Positions 26,505 through 34,003 of a stretch of 64,000 nt of DNA are shown piece after piece. Where the stretch lies: NCBI GenBank assembly GCA_963737425.1, contig CAVTSX010000009.1:744001-808000 (forward strand). Direction: 5' to 3'. Under the pieces are notes generated by a model. It saw only the letters and a list, made by a program, of their open reading frames with translations, was not told the origin of the DNA and ran no database searches. Each line of letters opens with the position of its first letter. The stretch's first letter is position 1. Both the position numbers and the translations under genes were made by a program. Source of the DNA: DASXRA01 sp963737425. GTDB lineage: Bacteria; Actinomycetota; Actinomycetes; Mycobacteriales; Jatrophihabitantaceae.

Positions 26505-27970
26505 AGCTGCACGCACACGTTCGTCAGCTCCGAGTAGAACTCCAGCGAGAAATTGCCACCCTCACGCCCGATACCCGACAGGCCTACACCGCCGAATGGC
26601 GAGCGCAAGTCACGCAGGAACCAGGTGTTGACCCACGACATACCTACCCGCATCTGCTGCGCGACCCGGTGCCCGCGCGACAGGTCGGTGGTCCATACCG
26701 ACGAGGCCAGCCCGTAGTCGGTGTCGTTGGCCAGCTCGATCGCGTCATCTTCAGTGTCGAACGGGACGAGCGCGGCCACCGGCCCGAAGATCTCCTCACG
26801 CAGCGGACTGTCCACATTGGACAGTCCAGTCCACAGCGTCGGTTTGATCCAGGCACCGCCGTCGAGGTCGTCGCCCAGGACGGGAATGCCGCCGCCGATC
26901 AGCGTTTTGGCGCCGCACTCCTCGGCCCGGCGGTAGTAGTCGAGCACCTTCGAACGGTGCGCGTGGGAGATGAGCGGCCCGGTTGTCGTTGCCGGATCGT
27001 CCGGACGTCCCAGCCGCAGGGATTGCGCGCGTTCCACCAGACCGGCCGCCAGCTCGTCGAACACGGGCCGCTGCACGTACACCCGCTCCGTGCACAGGCA
27101 GACCTGCCCGGTGTTGGCGAACACCGAACGGGTCAGGCCGGCGAGCGTGGCGTCCAAGTCTGCGTCGGCGAACACGATCGCCGCGTTCTTGCCGCCGAGT
27201 TCGAACGACACCGGCCGCACCCGCGGCGCAACAGCAGCCATGATCGACGAACCGGTGGCCGACGACCCGGTGAACGTCACCCCGTCGATGCCGGGATGCG
27301 TCACCAGCGAGTGGCCGGTCGCGCCGAACCCGTGCACCACGTTGTAGACGCCGTCCGGCACGCCGGCGTCGGAGAGCACCTCGGCCAGCAGCGTGGCCGT
27401 GGACGGCGTCTCCTCCGAAGGCTTGACCACCACCGTGTTTCCGCAGGCCAGCGCCGGCGCCACCTTCCAGGTGAGCAGCAGCAACGGCAGGTTCCACGGG
27501 ACGATCACCGCGACCACGCCGAGGGGTTTGCGCACCGCGTAGTTCAAAGCCTGGCGGCCTCCGGGCAGATCAGTGAGGAACGACGGCTGCCCGGCCGAGG
27601 CCACGGTGTCGGCGAAGGAGCGGAAATTCGCCACCGCCCGCGCCACGTCCAGCTCGCGCGCTTGCGCCACCGGCTTGCCCGTGTCGGAAACCTCGGCCGC
27701 GACGAAGTCGTCGAAGCGCTCCTCGATCCGGTCGGCCACCTGCCGCAGCAGCGCGGTTCGCGCCGCAACGCTCGTCGCACTCCACTTGTCGAGGGCCCCG
27801 CGGGCCGCGAGCACCGCACGGTCGACCACTCCGGGATCTGCCTCGTGTACGCGCGCGGCCAACGAGCCGTCTACCGGATCGATCTTGTCGAAACGGCTCG
27901 GCCCGTCGACGTGCTGGCCGCCGACCACGTTCTGGATGGTTCGCATCAGATCATCGTCCGCGCTGACCAC
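26501..27970 (-). CDS. 2-aminomuconate-6-semialdehyde dehydrogenase
   Basis: 489 aa NAD-dependent aldehyde dehydrogenase. The nucleophile is in NTGQVCLCTERVYV, the general-base Glu in VSFELGGKNAAIVFADADLD, and the NAD-binding region is FTGSSATGSSIM. The 2-hydroxymuconic/aminomuconic semialdehyde subgroup (AmnC/NbaE) is inferred from resemblance and from its place between kynA and the deaminase gene. It converts aminomuconate semialdehyde to 2-aminomuconate. It overlaps the kynA 3' end by 25 nt. Confidence 0.88.
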   Translation of the reverse strand: MVSADDDLMRTIQNVVGGQHVDGPSRFDKIDPVDGSLAARVHEADPGVVDRAVLAARGALDKWSATSVAARTALLRQVADRIEERFDDFVAAEVSDTGKPVAQARELDVARAVANFRSFADTVASAGQPSFLTDLPGGRQALNYAVRKPLGVVAVIVPWNLPLLLLTWKVAPALACGNTVVVKPSEETPSTATLLAEVLSDAGVPDGVYNVVHGFGATGHSLVTHPGIDGVTFTGSSATGSSIMAAVAPRVRPVSFELGGKNAAIVFADADLDATLAGLTRSVFANTGQVCLCTERVYVQRPVFDELAAGLVERAQSLRLGRPDDPATTTGPLISHAHRSKVLDYYRRAEECGAKTLIGGGIPVLGDDLDGGAWIKPTLWTGLSNVDSPLREEIFGPVAALVPFDTEDDAIELANDTDYGLASSVWTTDLSRGHRVAQQMRVGMSWVNTWFLRDLRSPFGGVGLSGIGREGGNFSLEFYSELTNVCVQL

Positions 27971-28848
27971 AACTCGGGAAAGACCTCACGCGCCATACTT
28001 CGTTCGAGCCAGGCCAGCCCGGACGAGCCGCCGCTGCCGGGCTTCGCGCCCATCGAGCGTTTGACGGCGACGACGTGCCGGTAGCGCCACGTGCCGAATG
28101 CATCGGCCAGATCGGTGAGCTCGTCGGCGAGCAGGAACAGCGGATCGGTGCGCCGCGGCTCGGCGTAGATCGACGCCCACGCCGCCTCGACCTCGGGCCG
28201 CGGCTCGTACTCGACGCTGAAGTCACGCTCGACATCGACGAGCAGGCCACGCCGACCGAGGAACGCCAGCACATCGTCGTAGACGCTCGGCGCATGCAGC
28301 GCGCGCTCCAGGTCGGCGTACACGTCCGGGACGGAACGGTGCGGGCGGATCAGCGTCTCGGACTTCAGCCCGAGCAGGAACTCGACGTGCCGGTACTCGT
28401 AGGACTGGAACCCCGACGCCTCACCCAGATCGTCGCGGAACGCGTTGAACTCCGCCGGGGTGAGCCAGACCAGCGACTCCCACGCGCCGTTGAGCGCGCC
28501 GACGTGGCACGTGCACCGGTGCAGGGTGGCCAGCGCGGCGTCGAGGTCGTCGCGGCGCAACTGCTGCTGCACGGTCTCGAATTCGGCGCGCAGCAGGCCG
28601 AACAGCAGTTCCATCACCTGCGTCGTGACGAGAAACGCCTTCTCCGCCGGATGGTCGGTGATCGGACGGAGCAGCGCGTGCAGGGTCCGCGTGCCGACGT
28701 AGTCGTCGTAGGGCGTCGACTGGTCGAAGTCCAGGCTGGGCTCACCCGCGTTCGCGGCCGCCCGCTGCGCACGATCCTCTGCGCTGACCCGCTCCGGTTC
28801 GAGCACCATGCGGGGCGTTGGCGCGCCGGGACGTCGTCGGGTGCTCAT
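27946..28848 (-). CDS. kynA: Tryptophan 2,3-dioxygenase
   Basis: About 300 aa (frame open to 28878) haem enzyme that opens the indole ring of L-tryptophan to N-formylkynurenine. Family segments: LDFDQSTPYDDYVGTRTLHALLRPITDHPAEKAFLVTTQVMELLF near 45-95, FQSYEYRHVEFLLGLK with substrate-binding residues, and the haem-ligand His in FGTWRYRHVVAVKRSMGAKPGSGGSSG. It is the first structural gene of the operon. A formamidase for its product is not present in this operon. Confidence 0.95.
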   Translation of the reverse strand: MSTRRRPGAPTPRMVLEPERVSAEDRAQRAAANAGEPSLDFDQSTPYDDYVGTRTLHALLRPITDHPAEKAFLVTTQVMELLFGLLRAEFETVQQQLRRDDLDAALATLHRCTCHVGALNGAWESLVWLTPAEFNAFRDDLGEASGFQSYEYRHVEFLLGLKSETLIRPHRSVPDVYADLERALHAPSVYDDVLAFLGRRGLLVDVERDFSVEYEPRPEVEAAWASIYAEPRRTDPLFLLADELTDLADAFGTWRYRHVVAVKRSMGAKPGSGGSSGLAWLERSMAREVFPELWSARTMI

Positions 28849-28923
28849 CGGCGCTCGATCGGGACGTGACCTGCCCATGGCTGTTGGAGTGCTCTGGTCA
28901 TCCGGCCACGCTGCCGATTGAAT

Positions 28924-28939
28924 TGCATGCCTTGATGCA
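28924..28939. promoter_or_regulatory. Candidate operator upstream of kynA
   Basis: Inverted repeat TGCAT-N6-ATGCA in an unusually AT-rich stretch of the 170-bp gap between kynA and the upstream TetR gene. This is the only palindrome seen in the kyn promoter region. Binding by the TetR protein is a guess. Confidence 0.3.
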
Positions 28940-29018
28940 TATCAGTTAACCGGTGCTCACCATTGGCCGTTTGCTGCCGCTTGGCCGCTTCCTGTCGGCC
29001 CGCCTCGGCGTAACCGGC

Positions 29019-29666
29019 TCACTTCGGCACGCGTCCGGCCGGGCTGATGCTGAGAGAGGGCTTGGGCTCCAGCCCTCGCAGCCCGTTCCAGCCGAGGTTG
29101 ACCAGATGCGCGGCAACCTCGTCGCGCCTGGGCTTGCGCACCTCGAGCCACCACTGCCCGGTGAGCGCCACCATGCCGACCAGCATCTGGGCGTACATGC
29201 CGGCGAGCTTCGTCTGCATCCCGCGCCGGCCGAACTCGCGCGCCAGGATGTACTCGACCTGGCTCGCGATGTCGTTGAGCAGCGACGAGAACGTGCCCGA
29301 GCCCGAGACGACCGGCGAGTCGCGGGTCAGCACCCGGAAGCCGTCCGTCTCGTCCTCGATGTAGGTAAGTAGCGCAAGAGCGGCCTGTTCGACGAGCTGG
29401 CGCGGATGACCTGCGGTCAGGGCCGACGTGACCCGGTTGAGCAGCGCCTGCATCTCGCGGTCGACGACGACCGCGTACAGGCCCTCCTTGCCGCCGAAGT
29501 GCTCGTAGACGACGGGCTTGCTCACTCCGGCGCGCGATGCGATCTCCTCGATCGAGGTCGCCTCGAAACCCTTCTCGGCGAACAGTGAACGCCCGACGTC
29601 GAGCAGTTGCTCGCGTCGTTCCTTGCCGGTCATCCGCACGCGCGGACGCACCTCGGACTCGCTCAT
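29019..29666 (-). CDS. TetR/AcrR-family transcriptional regulator
   Basis: About 215 aa. The N-terminal HTH is at 12-58 (RREQLLDVGRSLFAEKGFEATSIEEIASRAGVSKPVVYEHFGGKEGLY). The C-terminal ligand-binding domain is of the mycobacterial type (QWWLEVRKPRRDEVAAHLVNLGWNGL). The ATG at 29666 has GAGG upstream; the longer frame to 29789 adds a low-complexity tail. It lies between the desaturase and kynA, both on the same strand, so it could control the kyn operon or the desaturase. The domain resembles regulators found next to fatty-acid genes. Confidence 0.85.
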   Translation of the reverse strand: MSESEVRPRVRMTGKERREQLLDVGRSLFAEKGFEATSIEEIASRAGVSKPVVYEHFGGKEGLYAVVVDREMQALLNRVTSALTAGHPRQLVEQAALALLTYIEDETDGFRVLTRDSPVVSGSGTFSSLLNDIASQVEYILAREFGRRGMQTKLAGMYAQMLVGMVALTGQWWLEVRKPRRDEVAAHLVNLGWNGLRGLEPKPSLSISPAGRVPK

Positions 29667-29865
29667 TCGCGTACCTCGCTGTCGGCGCGAGCGCTGTTCA
29701 CGACCCCCATGATGGCCCATGCCACCAGAGGCGCTTTCGACATAACGGATCTTCGCGGCATCGGGGGGCGAAGATCCCGCGCTGCTCACGGCCGGAGCGG
29801 GCCCGCTGTGTGCCGCGCCGTCGATTGGGCCACGGCGGTGGCCATCACCAGGTGAGGCCGTTGGT

Positions 29866-30855
29866 TCAGACGGCGCGAAGTTTGGCTAGACGGTCAGGCT
29901 TGGGCCACCGGACGTCGGTGGCCCAGCCGAGCCGTTCGAACACCCAGATGACCCGCGCGGAGGCGTCGATCTGACCGCGCAAGACACCGTGCCGCGCTGC
30001 CGTGGGGTCGGCATGGTGCATGTTGTGCCAGCTCTCGCCCATGCTCAGGATCGCGAGCGGCCAGAAGTTCGCGCTCTTGTCGCGGGCAGCGAAGGGCCGC
30101 TCGCCGATGGTGTGGCAGATCGAGTTGATCGACCAGGTGACGTGGTGCAGCACGAAGATCCGCACCAGCGACGCCCAGAAGAACGCCGACAGCGCGCCGG
30201 CCCACGACCAGGTGATCAGCCCGCCGAGCAAGGCCGGCGCGAGCAGCGACACGACCGTCCACAACCAGAACAGGTCGCTGACCCGCCGGATCGGGCGGTC
30301 GCGCAGGAGATCAGGTGTGTACTTCTCGCGATTCGTGTGCTCGGCGTCGAAGAGCCAGCCGACGTGCGCGTAGCAAAGGCCTTTGAACAGCGCGCCCGTG
30401 GTGTTGCCGTAGCGCCACGGGGAATGCGGATCGCCCTCGCGATCACTGAATGCGTGGTGGCGACGGTGGTCGGCCACCCAGCGGATGATCGGTCCCTCGA
30501 TCGCCAGGCTTCCGGCGATCGCCAGCACGACGCGCAGCGGGCCCTTCGCCTTGAACGACCCGTGCGTGAACATCCGGTGGAAGCCGACGGTGACGCCGAG
30601 GACGGCCACCGTGTAGAAGGCGACCATCAACACGATGTCGCACCAGCCCATGCCCCATCCCCACATGACCGGGATCGCCGCGGCGAAGGCCAGGAACGGT
30701 ACGACCACGAACGTGTAGAGCATGAACTGCTCGCCCCGGCGCTTGGGCCCCTCGAACGTCGGCTTCGGTCCATCGGGCATCGGCTGCGCCGTGTCGACGG
30801 TCTGCGCGGGAGCTTGCTGCGCAGTGGTGAGCGTGGTGTCGTCAAGCAGAGTCAT
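29866..30855 (-). CDS. Membrane acyl-CoA delta-9 desaturase (DesA3/stearoyl-CoA type)
   Basis: 329 aa integral membrane di-iron enzyme that introduces a cis double bond in saturated acyl-CoA. Three histidine boxes are intact: HRMFTH, HRRHH and HNMHH. There are four hydrophobic spans in two pairs (about 48-95 and 180-225). Start ATG 30855, with an AAGGCGGGGG purine run upstream; the frame extends to 30915. The promoter gap carries a strong palindrome at 30941-30967. No ferredoxin reductase partner gene is adjacent. Confidence 0.92.
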   Translation of the reverse strand: MTLLDDTTLTTAQQAPAQTVDTAQPMPDGPKPTFEGPKRRGEQFMLYTFVVVPFLAFAAAIPVMWGWGMGWCDIVLMVAFYTVAVLGVTVGFHRMFTHGSFKAKGPLRVVLAIAGSLAIEGPIIRWVADHRRHHAFSDREGDPHSPWRYGNTTGALFKGLCYAHVGWLFDAEHTNREKYTPDLLRDRPIRRVSDLFWLWTVVSLLAPALLGGLITWSWAGALSAFFWASLVRIFVLHHVTWSINSICHTIGERPFAARDKSANFWPLAILSMGESWHNMHHADPTAARHGVLRGQIDASARVIWVFERLGWATDVRWPKPDRLAKLRAV

Positions 30856-30940
30856 GACCCCCGCCTTCCCCAGTGCGCGGCACCGGCTACGGACTTCGGA
30901 GTACCCGTTCGCCATCCTGATCGCGGCGGAAGGGTGCGGT

Positions 30941-30967
30941 TACGGCAGCGTAACCTACGCTGCCGTA
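30941..30967. promoter_or_regulatory. Candidate operator of the desaturase gene
   Basis: Perfect inverted repeat TACGGCAGCGTA-N3-TACGCTGCCGTA (12-bp arms), overlapping a second palindrome (GGTTACG...CGTAACC, 30938-30955). It lies about 85 nt upstream of the desaturase ATG and 50 nt before tRNA-Gln. Repeats of this look are recurrent before actinobacterial desaturase genes and are presumed TetR sites. That the TetR gene at 29019 binds here is inference. Confidence 0.6.
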
Positions 30968-31018
30968 GGCGAGCGAGCGACGGCGCAATGTTCAGCGCCG
31001 GTACGCTGTGAGTTCGAT

Positions 31019-31091
31019 TGGGGGATGGGGTAATCGGCAGCCCGCAGGCCTTTGGAGCCTTGCAGTCTCGGTTCGAGTCCGAGTCCCCCAG
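31019..31091 (+). tRNA. tRNA-Gln (anticodon TTG)
   Basis: 73 nt with encoded CCA (to 31094). The acceptor arm TGGGGGA pairs with TCCCCCA, giving the U1-A72 pair typical of tRNA-Gln. The anticodon loop is CTTTGGA with anticodon TTG. The T arm is CTCGG-TTCGAGT-CCGAG. The anticodon stem has one weak pair at its outer end. Confidence 0.92.
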
Positions 31092-31199
31092 CCAATCGCC
31101 GCGACCCGGCGCTACGAGCGGCGGGGCTAGACGCCACCACGCGCGCGCCGCGCGCGTGATCACCCACCAGCCCACGCCAACTCGGGCCACCGCCCACAA

Positions 31200-31253
31200 G
31201 TGATCACCTGCGCTTATTGCACCGTCCGCGGTGCACAACCCGCAGGTGATCAC
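31200..31253. repeat. 54-bp palindromic element, subtype B, copy 1
   Basis: Arms GTGATCACCTGCG and its perfect complement (13 bp), then an imperfect stretch and an inner 7-bp stem TGCACCG/CGGTGCA. It is 54 bp in total and lies between tRNA-Gln and the 3' end of the TetR gene. A further GTGATCAC palindrome occurs 44 bp upstream (31156-31163). Confidence 0.8.
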
Positions 31254-31280
31254 CGGCCATGTCGAGCGGCGACGGAGAGG

Positions 31281-31320
31281 CGACCGGCGACCGGCGACCG
31301 GCGACCGGCGACCGGCGACC
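31281..31320. repeat. Tandem heptanucleotide repeat (CGACCGG) x 5.7
   Basis: Five perfect copies plus five bases of CGACCGG follow the subtype B element in the same non-coding gap (31095-31384). The period is 7 nt with no spacers, so it is a simple-sequence repeat and not a CRISPR. Confidence 0.9.
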
Positions 31321-31384
31321 CAGGCCAACACGACACGCGACGCCAGACGATCAGCGCCGGCCGCGCCCACCCCGGCGTGGCGCA

Positions 31385-31972
31385 TTACCCCGATGCGACC
31401 GCGCCAGCGAGTTCACCCGTCAGATAGTGCTGCAGCACGGGGGCGATTGCCGTCGCCAGCGAGTCACCGTCCAGCGCCACGACCTGCGGCAGCCGGATCA
31501 CGTATCGGCACAATGCCAAGCCGAGCAATTGCGTGCTGACCATCGCAGCGCGCCGCTCGGTGTCGGGCTCGTCGCCGATGACATCGCGGACGAACTGCAG
31601 TACCTGATCGTTGAAGATCACGTGGAACTGCTCGGCGGCGACCTGATGGGTTATCGCCGATCGCAGTAGCAGCATGACCGACTCGTCGGCCAACTCGCCC
31701 TCCCAGCGGGTGACGAAGTGTCGCGCCATCGCCTCGCCGAGGTGATCGCGCCGGATCTGTGTCGGGTCGGGCAGCTTCAGGTCGAGGTTGACTGCTGAGC
31801 CGAACAGGCCCGCCTTGCTGCCGTAGTAGCGCATGACCATCGACGGGTCGACCTTCGCCGCCGCTGCCACCGCGCGAATGGTGGTGCCCTCGTATCCGCG
31901 CGAGGAGAGCAGTTCGCGGGCCGCGGCGAGGATGGCGTTTCGGGTGGGCTCGGAACGTGAGGTGAACGGCAC
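31385..31972 (-). CDS. TetR/AcrR-family repressor, divergent from the SDR gene
   Basis: About 195 aa. HTH at residues 6-52 (TRNAILAAARELLSSRGYEGTTIRAVAAAAKVDPSMVMRYYGSKAGLF); the C-terminal domain is of the common TetR_C type (FNDQVLQFVRDVIGDEPDTERRAAMVSTQLLGLALCRYVIRLP). The GTG at 31972 is preferred because TAGGCT lies exactly 6 nt upstream; the frame is open two codons further. It is divergent from the SDR operon, and palindromes lie just upstream of both promoters, so autorepression together with SDR repression is likely. Confidence 0.85.
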   Translation of the reverse strand: MPFTSRSEPTRNAILAAARELLSSRGYEGTTIRAVAAAAKVDPSMVMRYYGSKAGLFGSAVNLDLKLPDPTQIRRDHLGEAMARHFVTRWEGELADESVMLLLRSAITHQVAAEQFHVIFNDQVLQFVRDVIGDEPDTERRAAMVSTQLLGLALCRYVIRLPQVVALDGDSLATAIAPVLQHYLTGELAGAVASG

Positions 31973-31978
31973 GGCCAC

Positions 31979-31984
31979 AGCCTA
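31979..31984 (-). promoter_or_regulatory. -10-like hexamer TAGGCT of the divergent tetR gene
   Basis: The minus-strand TAGGCT is followed by 6 nt and a GTG (31972). The operator-like palindrome 31987-32000 ends 2 nt upstream of it. Confidence 0.5.
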
Positions 31985-31986
31985 TG

Positions 31987-32000
31987 CCAACGCTCGTTGG
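31987..32000. promoter_or_regulatory. TetR operator candidate 1, CCAACGCTCGTTGG
   Basis: Perfect 6-bp-arm palindrome, continued by CCTACA, placed next to the tetR -10 hexamer. The same 20-bp block recurs with three changes at 32047-32066. Confidence 0.6.
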
Positions 32001-32046
32001 CCTACATGTTCGCACAAACGAACCACGTTCTGTCAACCATTGTTGG

Positions 32047-32060
32047 CCAACGGTTGTTGG
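32047..32060. promoter_or_regulatory. TetR operator candidate 2, CCAACGGTTGTTGG
   Basis: Near-copy of operator 1, ending 2 nt before the SDR -10 hexamer, the mirror image of the arrangement on the tetR side. A half-similar CCATTGTTGG lies just upstream (32037-32046). Confidence 0.6.
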
Positions 32061-32062
32061 CC

Positions 32063-32068
32063 TACACT
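32063..32068 (+). promoter_or_regulatory. -10-like hexamer TACACT of the SDR gene
   Basis: TACACT, 7 nt, then ATG 32076. This supports the longer N-terminus for the SDR if the transcript is leaderless. Confidence 0.5.
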
Positions 32069-32075
32069 GCCCGAT

Positions 32076-33062
32076 ATGTCTACCAACCCCGATCGGCACC
32101 GATGTTCAGGCGCCGCACGGCATATCCATCCGGCGCCGGAGCAACCGCACGACCGGCGGACGAGGCTCGAGCCGGTGCCGGGTTGTAGCACGCGCCACGC
32201 CGTCGTCACCGGAGCATCGACCGGCATCGGACACGCCACGGTGCTCGAGTTGTCCCGACGCGGGTTCCACGTCTTCGGCACCGTGCGCCGGCACGAGGAC
32301 GCCGCGGCAATCCGGCACAGCGCTCCCGGCGAAGTGACGCCGCTGATCATGGATGTCACCGAGCCCGACCAGATCCGTGCGGCGGCCAAGTCGGTCGAAC
32401 GGCACGTCGGCCGGAGCGGGCTCGACGTCCTGGTGAACAACGCCGGAGTCGGAGTGGCCTACCCGCTGGAGCTCATTCCGCTGGAGACGCTCCGCGAGCA
32501 GTTCGCCGTCAACGTCGAGGCGCCGGTTGCCGTAACCCAGGCATTGCTGCCGCTGATCCGCCAGGCGCCCGGCCGCGTCATCATGATCGGCTCGATCGGC
32601 GATCGCATCACGATGCCGTTCGCCGGGCCTCTGACGTCGGCCAAGCATGCCGTCAAGGCGCTCGCCGACGCGTTCCGGCTCGAACTGGCCGCCTGGGGCA
32701 TCCGGGTCGTGCTCGTCGAGCCCGCCACCATCCGCACCGACGCCGTTGGCAAGCTCGAACGCGACGCCGCTGCAACCTTGGACAGTCTCAGCCCGGAAGG
32801 ACGCGCGCTCTACGCCGAGGCCTTCACCGCGATGACCAACAAGGCCGTTCGTGCCGAGTGCGGCGGCAGCCCGCCGAGCGTCGTCGCAAAGACCGTTGCG
32901 CGGGCGGCCCAAACTCGACGGCCGAAGACGCGCTACCTGGTCGGCAAGCACTCCCGGCTGCTCGCCGTCGCCGCCACCCTGCCGCCCGGCATCCTCGATC
33001 GGCTTCGCCGCAAGGTGTTCGACCTGCCCGAACGGGCGGCCACCACAGAATCGAGGTCCTAG
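32076..33062 (+). CDS. Short-chain dehydrogenase/reductase lacking the catalytic tyrosine
   Basis: 328 aa from the ATG at 32076; 295 aa if the GTG at 32175 (GAGG upstream) is used. Rossmann motif VVTGASTGIGHA, then LDVLVNNAGVGVAYPLE and the Ser of IMIGSIGDR are present. The usual YxxxK is LTSAK, so the proton-donating Tyr is Leu while the Lys is kept. The enzyme may therefore be inactive as a classical SDR or use another chemistry. The C-terminal part (TKTVARAAQTRRPKTRYLVGKHSR type) matches SDRs of about 290 aa. It is operonic with the next gene (2 nt gap) and probably repressed by the divergent TetR. Confidence 0.82.
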   Translation: MSTNPDRHRCSGAARHIHPAPEQPHDRRTRLEPVPGCSTRHAVVTGASTGIGHATVLELSRRGFHVFGTVRRHEDAAAIRHSAPGEVTPLIMDVTEPDQIRAAAKSVERHVGRSGLDVLVNNAGVGVAYPLELIPLETLREQFAVNVEAPVAVTQALLPLIRQAPGRVIMIGSIGDRITMPFAGPLTSAKHAVKALADAFRLELAAWGIRVVLVEPATIRTDAVGKLERDAAATLDSLSPEGRALYAEAFTAMTNKAVRAECGGSPPSVVAKTVARAAQTRRPKTRYLVGKHSRLLAVAATLPPGILDRLRRKVFDLPERAATTESRS

Positions 33063-33064
33063 CC

Positions 33065-33970
33065 GTGCGCGTTGTGCTCGCCGGCGCCACCGGCGTGATC
33101 GGCCGGCAAGCCGTTCCGGAACTCACCCGCGCCGGCCACCAGGTGATCGCCCTCGCCCGCAAGGAGATTCAGGTACCCGACGCCGAGGTGGTTGTCGCCG
33201 ACGCCCTCGACGCTGACGCGCTGCGCAAGGCGGTCCGCATGTCGTCGCCGGACGCCGTGGTGAGCATGCTCAGCGCGATCCCCGATCCCATCGATCCGAA
33301 GCACCTGACCCGCGACATGGCGCTGACGAACCGGCTGCGTGTCGAGGCCACCGCGAACCTGATCGCCGCAGCCGGAGGCGCCAGGGTAATCGTCCAGAGC
33401 CTGGCGTACGCCTACGATCCGACCGGGCCAGAGCCCATGGGCGAGGGCGCGCCCCTGTGGCGCAAGCCGCCCCGGCAGTTCGCCACCACGCTGGACACGA
33501 TGCGCGTGATGGAACGCGAGATCGCCATGGCGGGCGGCGTATCGCTGCGTCTCGGTCACCTGTACGGACCCGGGTCGAGCTACTCGATCAGCGGCAGCTT
33601 CACCAACCAGGTGCGGGCCGGCGAGATCCCGCTGGTCGGCCGCGGCAACTCGACCTTCTCGTTCGTCCATGCCCACGACGTCGCGACCGCGATCCTGGCC
33701 GCCGTCGAGCGCCCGGTCGTCGGCGCGTTCAACATCGTCGATGACGATCCGACGCCAGTCCGCAACTGGCTGCCGGCGATGGCCGCCATGATCGGTGCGG
33801 CCACGCCACGGCGGGTGCCCGTCTGGCTGGCCCGCCTGGCCGAAGGCGGCTGGGGGGTCGCGTTCATGACCCGCCTGGCCGGTGCGTCGAACGGGCGCGC
33901 ATGGCGCGAACTCGACTGGAAACCGAGCCTCTCGAGTTGGCGCGACGGATTCGCCGGCGAGCTCAACTGA
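33065..33970 (+). CDS. NAD(P)-dependent epimerase/dehydratase-like protein
   Basis: 301 aa extended SDR. It begins VVLAGATGVIGRQAVPEL with the NAD(P)-binding GxxGxxG. The mid-region has LAYAYDP and the second half SLRLGHLYGPGS, FSFVHAHDVATAILAAVE and FNIVDDDPTPVRNWLPAMA, as in atypical SDR5/SDR11-like epimerases. A clear YxxxK is not seen. The substrate is unknown. The GTG start lies 2 nt after the SDR stop, so the two genes form one operon under the same TetR-controlled promoter. Confidence 0.78.
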   Translation: MRVVLAGATGVIGRQAVPELTRAGHQVIALARKEIQVPDAEVVVADALDADALRKAVRMSSPDAVVSMLSAIPDPIDPKHLTRDMALTNRLRVEATANLIAAAGGARVIVQSLAYAYDPTGPEPMGEGAPLWRKPPRQFATTLDTMRVMEREIAMAGGVSLRLGHLYGPGSSYSISGSFTNQVRAGEIPLVGRGNSTFSFVHAHDVATAILAAVERPVVGAFNIVDDDPTPVRNWLPAMAAMIGAATPRRVPVWLARLAEGGWGVAFMTRLAGASNGRAWRELDWKPSLSSWRDGFAGELN

Positions 33971-34003
33971 CCCCTCCCCCGCGCGACATGCGAGGGTGAC
34001 GCC

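Noticed and set aside
31281..31320. CRISPR-like repeat
   Set aside because: The unit is 7 nt and tandem without spacers.
31019..31400. tRNA-Gln as an integration site of a genomic island
   Set aside because: No integrase, no duplicated tRNA 3' end and no composition change were seen nearby.
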